Shown: piece after piece, positions 39,206 through 48,051 of the stretch
How positions within the stretch are numbered: position 1 is the first letter of the stretch
How the letters are laid out: each line of letters opens with the position of its first letter
NCBI GenBank assembly: GCA_028710895.1
Contig: JAQTTH010000002.1
Span: 124,001-188,000 of the forward strand
Length of the DNA: 64,000 nucleotides
From: Paludibacter sp.
GTDB taxonomy: Bacteria > Bacteroidota > Bacteroidia > Bacteroidales > Paludibacteraceae
Reading direction: 5' to 3'
Made by a program: the position numbers and the translations under genes
The notes under the pieces: model-generated
The model's database searches: none
Seen by the model: the letters and a program-made list of their open reading frames with translations, nothing else
Told to the model about the DNA's origin: nothing

Positions 39206-41212
39206 ATGAAGATTTTCAGATTATTTTTACTTTTTTCGATACTGATTTTTACGGCTACTATAGAAGCTTCAAACGGCTCAAAAGTGAATCTTTTTATCGG
39301 AACTTCGGGCGACAATGGGCAGGTTGACCCGGGAGCTGCTGTGCCGTTTGGCATGGTTCGCGTTTGTCCCGATAGCGACCCCCGAAGTCATGCCGGTTAC
39401 GATTATAGTGTTGATAAAATCTCGGGAATCTCTGTCAATCGCATGTCGGGAGTTGGTTGTAGCGGGGCAGGTGGCAATTTTAGTTTGAAACCTGCTGCTG
39501 CAAATTATGATTTGCGGATTTTAAAAAACACAGAAAAAGCATGTCCGGGCTATTATAAGACCACGCTAAGCAATTCCGTAAAAGTTCAACTTACAGCAAC
39601 CAATAACATTGCTGTGGAGCAATACACGTTTCCGAATGATGTTGCTCCATTGTTTGTCTTCAATGTCGGTTCTTCGTTTGAACGCACATTGGACGCACAA
39701 CATAGTTTTGTCTCGAATAAGGAGCTGGAGGGCTATGTTGTTTGTGCAAATGTGTGTGGACGAGGGCGGTATCGTCTTTATTTCAATTTGAATACGAACA
39801 AACCATTTGAAATAAAGAAAGACGAAGATCAACAACTGGAATTGTCGTTTGCTAAAAATGAATCAGCACCAATAGAATTTCGCATTGCAGTTTCGTCGGT
39901 GAGTATCGATGCTGCCCGAAACGAAAATCGAATAAAAGAGGCACAAACATTTGATCACATAAAATCGGATGCCGCAAAATTATGGGACGAAAAGCTTTCA
40001 AAAGTGAGTGTTGAAGGAGGCTCGATCGATGATCGGGCTATCTTTTACACTTCGCTTTACAGGGTTTATTTGAGTCCGGCAAATGTCACTACTTCTACCG
40101 GACAATACCTTGCAACTGACGGAAAAATTAGGGATGCCGGCAATTCAACTTATTATAGCTCGTGGTCGCTTTGGGATACATACAGAACGAAATTCCCGTT
40201 GCTTGTACTGCTGGAACCTCAGGCCATGAGCAACATGTCGCAATCATTGGTAAGGCTTTATCAGAGCGGTAAAACTAACTGGTCAACCGATTCGGAAGCC
40301 ACGCCAACAGTAAGAACCGAACATGCTGTCATTCTATTGCTCGATGCTTACAGGAAAGGAATAACCGGTATTGATTTCAATACTTGTTACCCTCAATTGT
40401 GCAAGGAGGCAAGCGAATTAGCACAGAACTCACCGGATCAAAAATTGGAAGCAGCGTCGGATTTATGGGCATTGGCACAAATTGCAACTATCATTGGACA
40501 CAAGGATGATGCAGATAAATACCGAAGAGTGTCCGAAACGCTTTTTGCAAATACATGGAAGCAAGAGTTTATGACAATAACTCCGACATTTAGCAAAATG
40601 GGTGGTAATGGCTTGTACCAAGGTACCCGGTGGCAGTATAGATGGGGTGCACCTCAGTTCCTGAATAACATGATTGAGTGGTGCGGCAAAGATTCTTTGC
40701 TTAGCCAGTTGAATTATTTTTTCGAAAATCACCAGTTCAATCAGGGGAATGAGCCGGATATTCATGTGCCATTTTTGTTTAATCGGTTGGGTGCTCCGCA
40801 AAAAACACAGCAGGTTGTACGGGAACTGCTGACAAAAGGAATTATTCATAAATACGGTGGTAATGCCGAATTTCGTACGCCTTACGTTGGGCGTGCTTTC
40901 AAGAATAACGTTGAAGGATTTATGCCCGAAATGGATGAAGATGATGGTACTATGGGCGCTTGGTACATATTTAGTTCGATGGGAATTTATCCGCTGGTTG
41001 TGGGAGAGCCGGTTTATGAGCTTGCCTCGCCATTGTTCGATAAAATTTCTATTAAGTTGGAGAATAATAAAACGTTGATTATTAGAACAAAGAACAGGCT
41101 GTATGCAGATGATACTGTAAAGCAAGTGTTGTTGAACGGTAAACCAATATCGAACCGGCAATTAGCTCATGCCGATATAATGTCTGGCTCTGTTGTTGAG
41201 TTTGTCTATTGA
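39206..41212 (+). CDS. GH92-family protein with Gln at the general-acid position
   Basis: 668 residues, about 90 shorter than the other two GH92 here, with signal peptide (1-21). The family is clear from VNLFIGTSGDNGQVDPGAAV, PFGMVRVCPDSD, GNEPDIHVPFLFN and EMDEDDGTMGAWYIFSSMGI. The base pair is Asp577/Asp579. Where the paralogues have Glu in EGCAWHY or EGNGWHY, this one reads YQGTRWQYRW, so the acid is replaced by Gln472; spacing to the base pair (105 against 109) supports the alignment. From memory, the GH92 CcMan5, which cleaves mannose from mannose-1-phospho-6-mannose, shows this same Glu-to-Gln change, since phosphate leaves without acid help. This protein may therefore uncap phosphorylated mannan. 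Alternatively it is inactive. It is the last gene of the GxGYxYP-GH2-GH43 operon. Confidence 0.9.
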   Translation: MKIFRLFLLFSILIFTATIEASNGSKVNLFIGTSGDNGQVDPGAAVPFGMVRVCPDSDPRSHAGYDYSVDKISGISVNRMSGVGCSGAGGNFSLKPAAANYDLRILKNTEKACPGYYKTTLSNSVKVQLTATNNIAVEQYTFPNDVAPLFVFNVGSSFERTLDAQHSFVSNKELEGYVVCANVCGRGRYRLYFNLNTNKPFEIKKDEDQQLELSFAKNESAPIEFRIAVSSVSIDAARNENRIKEAQTFDHIKSDAAKLWDEKLSKVSVEGGSIDDRAIFYTSLYRVYLSPANVTTSTGQYLATDGKIRDAGNSTYYSSWSLWDTYRTKFPLLVLLEPQAMSNMSQSLVRLYQSGKTNWSTDSEATPTVRTEHAVILLLDAYRKGITGIDFNTCYPQLCKEASELAQNSPDQKLEAASDLWALAQIATIIGHKDDADKYRRVSETLFANTWKQEFMTITPTFSKMGGNGLYQGTRWQYRWGAPQFLNNMIEWCGKDSLLSQLNYFFENHQFNQGNEPDIHVPFLFNRLGAPQKTQQVVRELLTKGIIHKYGGNAEFRTPYVGRAFKNNVEGFMPEMDEDDGTMGAWYIFSSMGIYPLVVGEPVYELASPLFDKISIKLENNKTLIIRTKNRLYADDTVKQVLLNGKPISNRQLAHADIMSGSVVEFVY

Positions 41213-41374
41213 TTTATGTCTTGGAGTTGGTCTGTCATAGCTGGAAATTAGAAGACATTGGTCATATTGTATTATAAATTGGACATTTTGTATTCTTAAA
41301 ATGTATAAATAAAGACTTATTTTGCATTAGAAACGATGTGTTGTCTAATTTGATTTGATATTAATCTGATATTT

Positions 41375-42529
41375 ATGAATTCTTCCTCTTCTCATTTAAA
41401 TCACAGTCGCATAGTATGGGCTGATGTGCTCCGTTTTATTGCCATGTTTATGGTTATTGCCGTTCACTGCACCGACCCTTTTAATATTTCGCCGGCTGCC
41501 CGTCTGAATCCCGATTATAACTTTTGGGGAACAATATATGGATCCGTTCTGCGTCCTTGCGTGCCACTTTTTGTAATGCTCACCGGTATGTTATTGCTGC
41601 CCGTGAAAATGGAAACCGGGCCGTTTTATAAAAAACGATTGATGCGGGTAGTTTTTCCATTCCTTATTTGGTCGGTTTTATACGATATGTTTCCCTGGTT
41701 TACCGGTGTGATTGGCTGCGAACCGTCTGTTATAACCCGATTTTTTGTGTATGCTGGCAATTCTCCTTCACAAGCTTTTTCCGATAGTATTCATAACGTG
41801 TTGATGATTCCGTTTAACTTCACATCAATGTGTACACATATGTGGTACATTTATATGTTGATAGGACTTTATCTTTTTATGCCTGTTTTTTCAGCATGGA
41901 TTGAGCGTGCTACCGACAAGCAAAAACGGTTGTATCTGTACATGTGGGGACTAACACTTTTTCTGCCTTATGTATACGAATATGTTTCAAAATACATTCT
42001 GGGTTCTTGCCCCTGGAATGGTCGTTTCGATTTGTTTTATTATTTCGCCGGCTTTAATGGATACTTGCTTTTAGGGCATTATTTGTCTAAAGGAAATAGT
42101 TGGAGTATCCTCAAAACAGTGCTTATTAGTGCCTCCCTTTTTGCAGTTGGTTATGCTGTAACCTACATTGGTTTCGGACAGAAAGTGGCCGACCCAAAGT
42201 CAACCGAAGAGCAAATTGAGCTTTTCTTTTTGTATTGCACGCCTAATGTGGTCCTGATGACTATTGCGGTCTTCTTGCTTGTGCAAAAAATAAAAATAAC
42301 CAGCACATTCTGGGTGAATATTTTTGCTAATCTCACAAAATGTGGCTTTGGAATTTACATGGTTCACTATTTTCTGGTAGGACCAAGTTTCATGCTGGTG
42401 AATGCGCTTCAAATACCCATTCCCGTTCAAATTCCGGCTGCTACCGGATTTACATTTGGCTTTGCATGGATATTTACAGTCATCATGTACAAATTGATGC
42501 CTACTAAAGCGAAGTGGATAATGGGCTAA
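41375..42529 (+). CDS. Acyltransferase-3 family integral membrane protein
   Basis: 384 residues with about ten hydrophobic segments and no signal peptide. The N-terminus ADVLRFIAMFMVIAVHCTDP holds the conserved Arg and His of acyltransferase family 3 (OatA/NodX-like), and GFGIYMVHYFLVG is the usual late motif. These inner-membrane proteins move acetyl or other acyl groups to sugars, usually during envelope or exopolysaccharide synthesis. Inside a degradation locus this is unusual. It lies 162 bases after GH92 and 52 before the esterase-GH76 gene, all same strand. It may protect the cell's own glycans, or be a passenger. The family call is firm, the substrate unknown. Confidence 0.9.
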   Translation: MNSSSSHLNHSRIVWADVLRFIAMFMVIAVHCTDPFNISPAARLNPDYNFWGTIYGSVLRPCVPLFVMLTGMLLLPVKMETGPFYKKRLMRVVFPFLIWSVLYDMFPWFTGVIGCEPSVITRFFVYAGNSPSQAFSDSIHNVLMIPFNFTSMCTHMWYIYMLIGLYLFMPVFSAWIERATDKQKRLYLYMWGLTLFLPYVYEYVSKYILGSCPWNGRFDLFYYFAGFNGYLLLGHYLSKGNSWSILKTVLISASLFAVGYAVTYIGFGQKVADPKSTEEQIELFFLYCTPNVVLMTIAVFLLVQKIKITSTFWVNIFANLTKCGFGIYMVHYFLVGPSFMLVNALQIPIPVQIPAATGFTFGFAWIFTVIMYKLMPTKAKWIMG

Positions 42530-42581
42530 GCGTAAGTGTAAATAGTAACTGAAATCTAATCACAAATAATATAAATTATAC

Positions 42582-45500
42582 ATGAAAAAGTCAACAATTC
42601 TGACAGTTATAGTCGTACTAAACCTGTTTTTTTCGGTGAATCTATCATCGCAGGTTCGTGTGGCTTGTGTTGGAAATAGCATTACAGCCGGTTACGGCAC
42701 CTCAGATGCAACTACTAAAGCCTGGCCGGCTCAGCTTGGCACTATGCTCGGAAGTGGATACACTGTTCTAAACTGCGGTGTAAGTGGAACAACCATGCTT
42801 AAAAAAGGTGATAGTCCGTATTGGAATACAACCAAATTTACAGACGCTAAGAATTTTGATCCGCAAATTCTCATTATCTCGTTGGGAGTAAATGATACGA
42901 AACCCCTAAATTGGGTTTATAAAAGCGAGTTTAAAGCGGATTATATTGCCATGATTAATGAATTTCGGGCAAACGGAAAAACTCCGGCTATTTATGTTTG
43001 TTATCCTGCACCGTATTTTGGCAATACTACTCAAAACAACATCATAACCAACGAAATGTTGGCCATTATAAAGTCAGTCAGTGATTCGATGCAAACATCA
43101 ATTATTGATTTAAACAGCCAATTAAAACCGTATTCAAACTTGTTTTTGGATGGACTTCACCCAAATGATTTGGGCTCAGGAATTTTGGCTCAGTTTGTAC
43201 ATAATGCTATCATGCAGGCTACTACTATCAATTCCGGCAGTATTTATAAAATTCTCTCCAGGGTATCAAACAAAACATTACAGGTCGCAAATTCGTCGAT
43301 GGATAACAGTGCCAATGTAGAAACCTGGACTGACACACAGTGTGATGCTCAACGCTGGCTTGTCACTTCGTTGGGTAATGATTTATACACACTCACCAAT
43401 GTAGCCAGCGGAAAACTCCTGCACTTGACAGCCACAGCTCCTTCAAATACCACCAATGTAGACCAGTATGACAATTTGAACAACAATACAGTAAAGTGGA
43501 AAATTGTAAATCAGGGAAATGGTTATTTCACACTCCAAAGTGCAGCCAATAATACATATGTGCTTGATTTGGCTGGCGCCGGCACTGCTGATGGGACAAA
43601 TGTGGATGTGTATCAGGCTAATGGTGCAGATGCGCAGTCGTGGTCATTCCATTTACAAACGGCCAGGGAAGCTGCACCAACAGCTGCCATTGCCGATAAA
43701 ATGTTTACTGCATGGCGGGCAAAATACTATGACCGAAACAGAACAGGTAACGAAGTGATTGCCAAGGAGGGTTTTTGGGGTGTTGCCGAAATGATGGAGA
43801 TTGTAGACGATGCGTACGAAGTTACAGGAAACACAAAATATGTTAGTCTTTTTAATACCATGTACAGCCTCTTTCTGAATAAAGAAGGTTCAGATTGGAT
43901 GTGGAATGAATACAACGATGACATAACCTGGATGGCAATTGCCTGTACCCGTGCTTCGCTGCTTACAGGAAACACAACCTATCAGGTAAAAGCCAAGGAG
44001 CAATTTGACAAAATGTGGGCAAGAGCCTACAGTACTACATACGGTGGCGGACTTTTGTGGAAACAGGGATTGGTTACAAAAAATTCATGTATAAATGGTC
44101 CGGCGATGGTGGCATGTTGTTATTTGGCTCAGGCTACCGGCGATAATACGTATTACGACAAAGCGATTGAATTGTATAACTGGTCCAAACTTTATCTGTT
44201 CAATGCCACAACCGGAAAAGTGAATGATGCGTATGACGGAACTGTTCATGACTGGAGCTCAACGTATAATCAGGGCACTTATTTAGGTGCAGCTGTGATG
44301 CTCTATAATTACACCAAAAATCCGAATTACCTGCTTGAGGCGCAACGAATAGCTCAGTTTACGAAAGTGAATATGTTCGCATCCAAAGCCATTGATGGCG
44401 AAACGGGAACAGATTTGAATGGATTTAAAGGAATATATATGCGTTATGCGCGCCGTTATGTGGTAGATTGTAATCGCACAGATTATATCCCATGGTTGCA
44501 ACTAAACGCCAAAGTGGCCTATAACAATCGGAATGCAGAGAATCTGATTTTTACAAGGTGGGGAACAAAAACTGCCGAGACAATTACACTTCCTGCCGAT
44601 ACGACGATTAAGCGGATTCCGGCTTTTGCAGCATCTACAGCTGTTTCACTTTTGATGAATTGTCCATATTCAACCGTTTTGAATAAAAATGCTTTCAATA
44701 CAATTGAGGCAGAAGATTTCGATTACTTTAAAGGTATCACTGTTGAACCTTGTCCGGACGGAACATCGAATATTGGAGGTGTAAAGCCGGGATATTACAC
44801 AGCTTATTATAATGTTGACTTTGGGTTTAAAGGTGCTTCGTCGGCACAAATACGACTTGCGGGAATTGCTGCCGGCAATACAATTGAAATTCGTCTTGGT
44901 GGCGTAACCGGAACGATTATTGGCACTGCAACTGTTCCAAACAATGGAAACTGGTCTACGTATTCAACAATTACTTGTCCGGTAACAAACGTTAAGGGCT
45001 TGCAAAACATTTACCTCGTTTATAAAGGAACAGGCTACGTGTGTAACGTAAATAACTTCAAATTTATTGAAGCTGATGTAGCCGGAGAAACTCATGGGTT
45101 GCTTGGAAGTTACTTCAATGCAACGACGTTGGTAAATCCGATTTTGCAGCGAATTGACAGCAACATAAATTTTGACTGGGCTGAGTTTTCTCCTGCAGCT
45201 TCCGTCAATACGAATCTTTTCTCGGCTCGTTGGACCGGGAAAATACAGCCACTTTATACAGATACTTATACATTTTATATCACATCTGATAATGGCCGCA
45301 GGCTATGGGTGAATAATCAGGCAATTGTAGACCGTTGGGTAAACGATGCTGGTATTACCTATTCAGGAACTATTGATTTAGTTGCTGGCCAGAAATACGA
45401 TATTAAAGTGGATTATTACGATCTTACCGGGAATGCTAACATTAAACTGGAATGGGGCAGTGCGCAACAAATTCGGGAAGTAGTTCCAAATGCTCAACTG

Positions 45501-45785
45501 TATTTGCCGGATGAGTTGCCTTCAGCCGTAGTGGAAAATAAGGTATTGACTGATAACTTGAAAATATATCCAGTTCCAGTTATAAATAAACTTACAATTG
45601 ATTCGGGAAATGTGGATGCCTGCCAGATTCGCATTACAGATGTTAATGGCCGACTATTAATTCAAAACAATGAGAAATTCGTTGGTAAGAAATCAGTTGA
45701 TGTTGCGGCGTTGTCTCGCGGCGTTTATGTTGTTTCTGTTTTATCTGGCAATGGATTAATAAGAAACCGATCATTTGTAAAATAA
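42582..45785 (+). CDS. SGNH esterase - ricin - GH76 alpha-1,6-mannanase - CBM6 - PA14 fusion, T9SS-secreted
   Basis: 1067 residues, signal peptide (1-24). Residues about 25-212 form an SGNH/GDSL hydrolase: Ser33 in CVGNSITAGYG, SLGVND for the oxyanion hole, Asp190 and His193 in DGLHPND. About 220-358 is a ricin/CBM13-like trefoil. About 363-650 is GH76, with the paired catalytic Asp446-Asp447 in YNDDITWMAIA. About 707-828 is CBM6 (IEAEDFDYFKGITVEPC), about 836-975 PA14 (GLLGSYFNATTL), and the rest a T9SS domain. GH76 cuts alpha-1,6-mannan backbones internally, so this is probably the surface endo-acting enzyme starting degradation. The esterase could remove O-acyl groups that block the mannanase. 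Next come the M6 protease and GH38. Confidence 0.92.
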   Translation: MKKSTILTVIVVLNLFFSVNLSSQVRVACVGNSITAGYGTSDATTKAWPAQLGTMLGSGYTVLNCGVSGTTMLKKGDSPYWNTTKFTDAKNFDPQILIISLGVNDTKPLNWVYKSEFKADYIAMINEFRANGKTPAIYVCYPAPYFGNTTQNNIITNEMLAIIKSVSDSMQTSIIDLNSQLKPYSNLFLDGLHPNDLGSGILAQFVHNAIMQATTINSGSIYKILSRVSNKTLQVANSSMDNSANVETWTDTQCDAQRWLVTSLGNDLYTLTNVASGKLLHLTATAPSNTTNVDQYDNLNNNTVKWKIVNQGNGYFTLQSAANNTYVLDLAGAGTADGTNVDVYQANGADAQSWSFHLQTAREAAPTAAIADKMFTAWRAKYYDRNRTGNEVIAKEGFWGVAEMMEIVDDAYEVTGNTKYVSLFNTMYSLFLNKEGSDWMWNEYNDDITWMAIACTRASLLTGNTTYQVKAKEQFDKMWARAYSTTYGGGLLWKQGLVTKNSCINGPAMVACCYLAQATGDNTYYDKAIELYNWSKLYLFNATTGKVNDAYDGTVHDWSSTYNQGTYLGAAVMLYNYTKNPNYLLEAQRIAQFTKVNMFASKAIDGETGTDLNGFKGIYMRYARRYVVDCNRTDYIPWLQLNAKVAYNNRNAENLIFTRWGTKTAETITLPADTTIKRIPAFAASTAVSLLMNCPYSTVLNKNAFNTIEAEDFDYFKGITVEPCPDGTSNIGGVKPGYYTAYYNVDFGFKGASSAQIRLAGIAAGNTIEIRLGGVTGTIIGTATVPNNGNWSTYSTITCPVTNVKGLQNIYLVYKGTGYVCNVNNFKFIEADVAGETHGLLGSYFNATTLVNPILQRIDSNINFDWAEFSPAASVNTNLFSARWTGKIQPLYTDTYTFYITSDNGRRLWVNNQAIVDRWVNDAGITYSGTIDLVAGQKYDIKVDYYDLTGNANIKLEWGSAQQIREVVPNAQLYLPDELPSAVVENKVLTDNLKIYPVPVINKLTIDSGNVDACQIRITDVNGRLLIQNNEKFVGKKSVDVAALSRGVYVVSVLSGNGLIRNRSFVK

Positions 45786-45846
45786 GTCGCGTTGCCAAAA
45801 TCATTGTCAGAACAAAGTACATTCACTTCCCACTTTCCTACACTAT

Positions 45847-48021
45847 ATGAATATAAAATTACGTTTTACTGTGCTACTCATTGTTTTGCTCTGTGGCGTG
45901 GGAGTTTTTGCCCGACAGTTAGAACCTGGCGCTGCACAAAAATCAAAAAAAACAGAAGCAGCTACTACCGGAAAAATTGAAGCTTTGGTAATTCTCATTG
46001 AGTTTGCCGATCGAACAGCTTACTTTTCGCGCAACGAAGTCGATAGTTTTTTCAACCAGGTTGGTTTTAATAAGTTTCACGACAATGGGTCGGTTCGCGA
46101 TTACTGGGCAGCCGTATCGCAAAATCGGATTGATGTTCATACCAATGTCTCTGAAGCCTATTATAAAGCCCCTAAAAATTTCGCTTATTACGACACAGAT
46201 GGTGGAACCGGTCATACACATGAATTGTTAGACTCTGCTTTGAACTGGTTGGATAAACAGGGTTTCGATTTCTCAAAACTTACTGTCGATGCAAACAATA
46301 ATATCAAAGCATTGAGCTTTCAGTTTGTAGGCAATTCCGGAGCAAGCGGTCTTTGGGGACATTCAAGCTATCACGGACGCACATTTGATGGTGTAAATAC
46401 AGCATCATATCAAATTTCAGAACTTGGAACCACCGAAATGCATTTGGGTGGCATTTGTCACGAGCAAGGACATATGCTTTTTGGTTGGCCGGACACTTAC
46501 GATATCGATGCCAGTAATGGTGGCTCAAGTGGATGCGGAAAATTTGATTTAATGGCAGCCGGAAATTCGGATAATACCGGAGCGCCGAGTGGAAATCCAA
46601 TGCCACCAAATCCATATTTTCGATACCTGGCTGGTTGGAATGATTTGATTCCGATGAATCGGTTTCCAAATGATACAATAATTAAAATCATAGCCAATAG
46701 CGCCAACACGTATGTTTACCGAAATCCTGACAAGGCAGGGGAAATGTATATTGTAGAGGCACGGAAAAAACCTTATCGCAATGTGGATATGCCGGGCGAA
46801 GGTATTTTGGTTTGGCACATCGATAGTGTTATTCCGAACAATGCCAACCAGCAACATACCGAACTACAGCATTATAAAGTTTCTGTTGTTCAGGCAGATA
46901 ATCGCTATGAACTTGAGGCAGGAACTAATATTGGTGATGCCAATGATTATTTTAAACTCGGAAACGTAGCAGCCGTGACGTATTTACGCACCTCTTGGTG
47001 GAATTCGGCCTACTCGGGATTACAGTTGAGAAATATCAGATCGGTAAGCGATACAATGGCTGTGAGCTTCGGTAGTGCGAATGCAACTGATGTTGGTATA
47101 ACTTCTACACGTACACTTGGAGGTGCTATAAGTCCCTTCGGGTTGAAATATTACACAAAGAATAGCTCCGGAACTTATATTGCAACGCCATTGAAAGGCT
47201 TTGATGTGGCTGATTGTTTGGTGGATGGACTCTCTCAGGGTGCAATCTCTACCTATACATTTACCGAACTTGCTGCATCGCATAAAATCGATTTCTCCTT
47301 TATACACAAGGCTGTCAATCTGAAAGATGTTTCGTCCGTTGTCAATTACAGCTATTACGAAGGCGCTTGGACTTCTGTTCCGGATTTCAGTAAACTTATT
47401 CCGATAAAAACAGGCAAGTTGCTTTCCCTCACGCTCACTATTGCAGGTCGTGCTTCCGATAATTTTGGTGTTCATTATTCCGGGTTTATCAAAGCCCCCA
47501 CAGATGGAGAATATACGTTTTATCTAACTTCTGATGATGGCAGTAAATTCCTGATTGATGGCATTGAAATAGTCTCAAATCAGTGTGAACCGGAGAAATC
47601 AGGGAAAATTAAGCTGAAAGCTGGTTATCATGCCTTTACTCTCGATTTCTTCGAAGGCCAGATTACCGAATCTCTTTCATTGAAATGGAGCGGTCCGGGT
47701 CTTACAAAAAGAGTGTTGACAGGTATTGTTACCGGAACAATTGATGAATCTACTGCCGTGGAAAATATAACTGATATATCCGGGGCCAAAATGTGTGTTA
47801 CTTCTGACGAATTTAAATTCACGTGCCCTGATACGGAAAGTATTCAGGTTGAAATTTATAGTTTGTCAGGGCAATTGGTCGAAAGGCAAGCTCTTAATAC
47901 AACTCTCGGAATTGCAACACTGCCTGTCACAAATCTGAAATCAGGTTTGTATATTGTGAGGGTTAGCAACAGCGGAAAGGTTTTAATCCGACAAAAAGTA
48001 AGTGTTTTGCATTCAAATTAA
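45847..48021 (+). CDS. M6-family (immune inhibitor A-like) metalloprotease, T9SS-secreted
   Basis: 724 residues with signal peptide ending VFAR. The zinc site is CHEQGHMLFGWPD: His205, Glu206, His209 and Asp216, the HExxHxxGxPD form of M6 peptidases; GKFDLMAAGN, the M6 Met-turn region, follows. About residues 500-620 is a PA14-like domain (GFIKAPTDGEYTFYLTSDDG) and the final 75 a T9SS domain (VEIYSLSGQLV, SGLYIVRVSNSGKVLIRQK). M6 proteases degrade extracellular proteins. Placed between GH76 and GH38, it fits a substrate that is a glycoprotein or cell-wall mannoprotein whose protein part must also be cut. That reading is inferred. Confidence 0.93.
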   Translation: MNIKLRFTVLLIVLLCGVGVFARQLEPGAAQKSKKTEAATTGKIEALVILIEFADRTAYFSRNEVDSFFNQVGFNKFHDNGSVRDYWAAVSQNRIDVHTNVSEAYYKAPKNFAYYDTDGGTGHTHELLDSALNWLDKQGFDFSKLTVDANNNIKALSFQFVGNSGASGLWGHSSYHGRTFDGVNTASYQISELGTTEMHLGGICHEQGHMLFGWPDTYDIDASNGGSSGCGKFDLMAAGNSDNTGAPSGNPMPPNPYFRYLAGWNDLIPMNRFPNDTIIKIIANSANTYVYRNPDKAGEMYIVEARKKPYRNVDMPGEGILVWHIDSVIPNNANQQHTELQHYKVSVVQADNRYELEAGTNIGDANDYFKLGNVAAVTYLRTSWWNSAYSGLQLRNIRSVSDTMAVSFGSANATDVGITSTRTLGGAISPFGLKYYTKNSSGTYIATPLKGFDVADCLVDGLSQGAISTYTFTELAASHKIDFSFIHKAVNLKDVSSVVNYSYYEGAWTSVPDFSKLIPIKTGKLLSLTLTIAGRASDNFGVHYSGFIKAPTDGEYTFYLTSDDGSKFLIDGIEIVSNQCEPEKSGKIKLKAGYHAFTLDFFEGQITESLSLKWSGPGLTKRVLTGIVTGTIDESTAVENITDISGAKMCVTSDEFKFTCPDTESIQVEIYSLSGQLVERQALNTTLGIATLPVTNLKSGLYIVRVSNSGKVLIRQKVSVLHSN

Positions 48022-48051
48022 TGATAGTAAACTACAATTAATCAAATATAT

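Noticed and set aside
38602-39354. Open frame of 250 codons on the minus strand across the GH43/GH92 junction
   Set aside because: It lies opposite two clear glycosidase genes, has no recognisable domain and crosses their boundary; it is a shadow frame.
40463-41161. Minus-strand frame of 232 codons inside the third GH92
   Set aside because: Antisense to a well-supported gene with catalytic motifs; composition is typical of a reverse-frame artefact.
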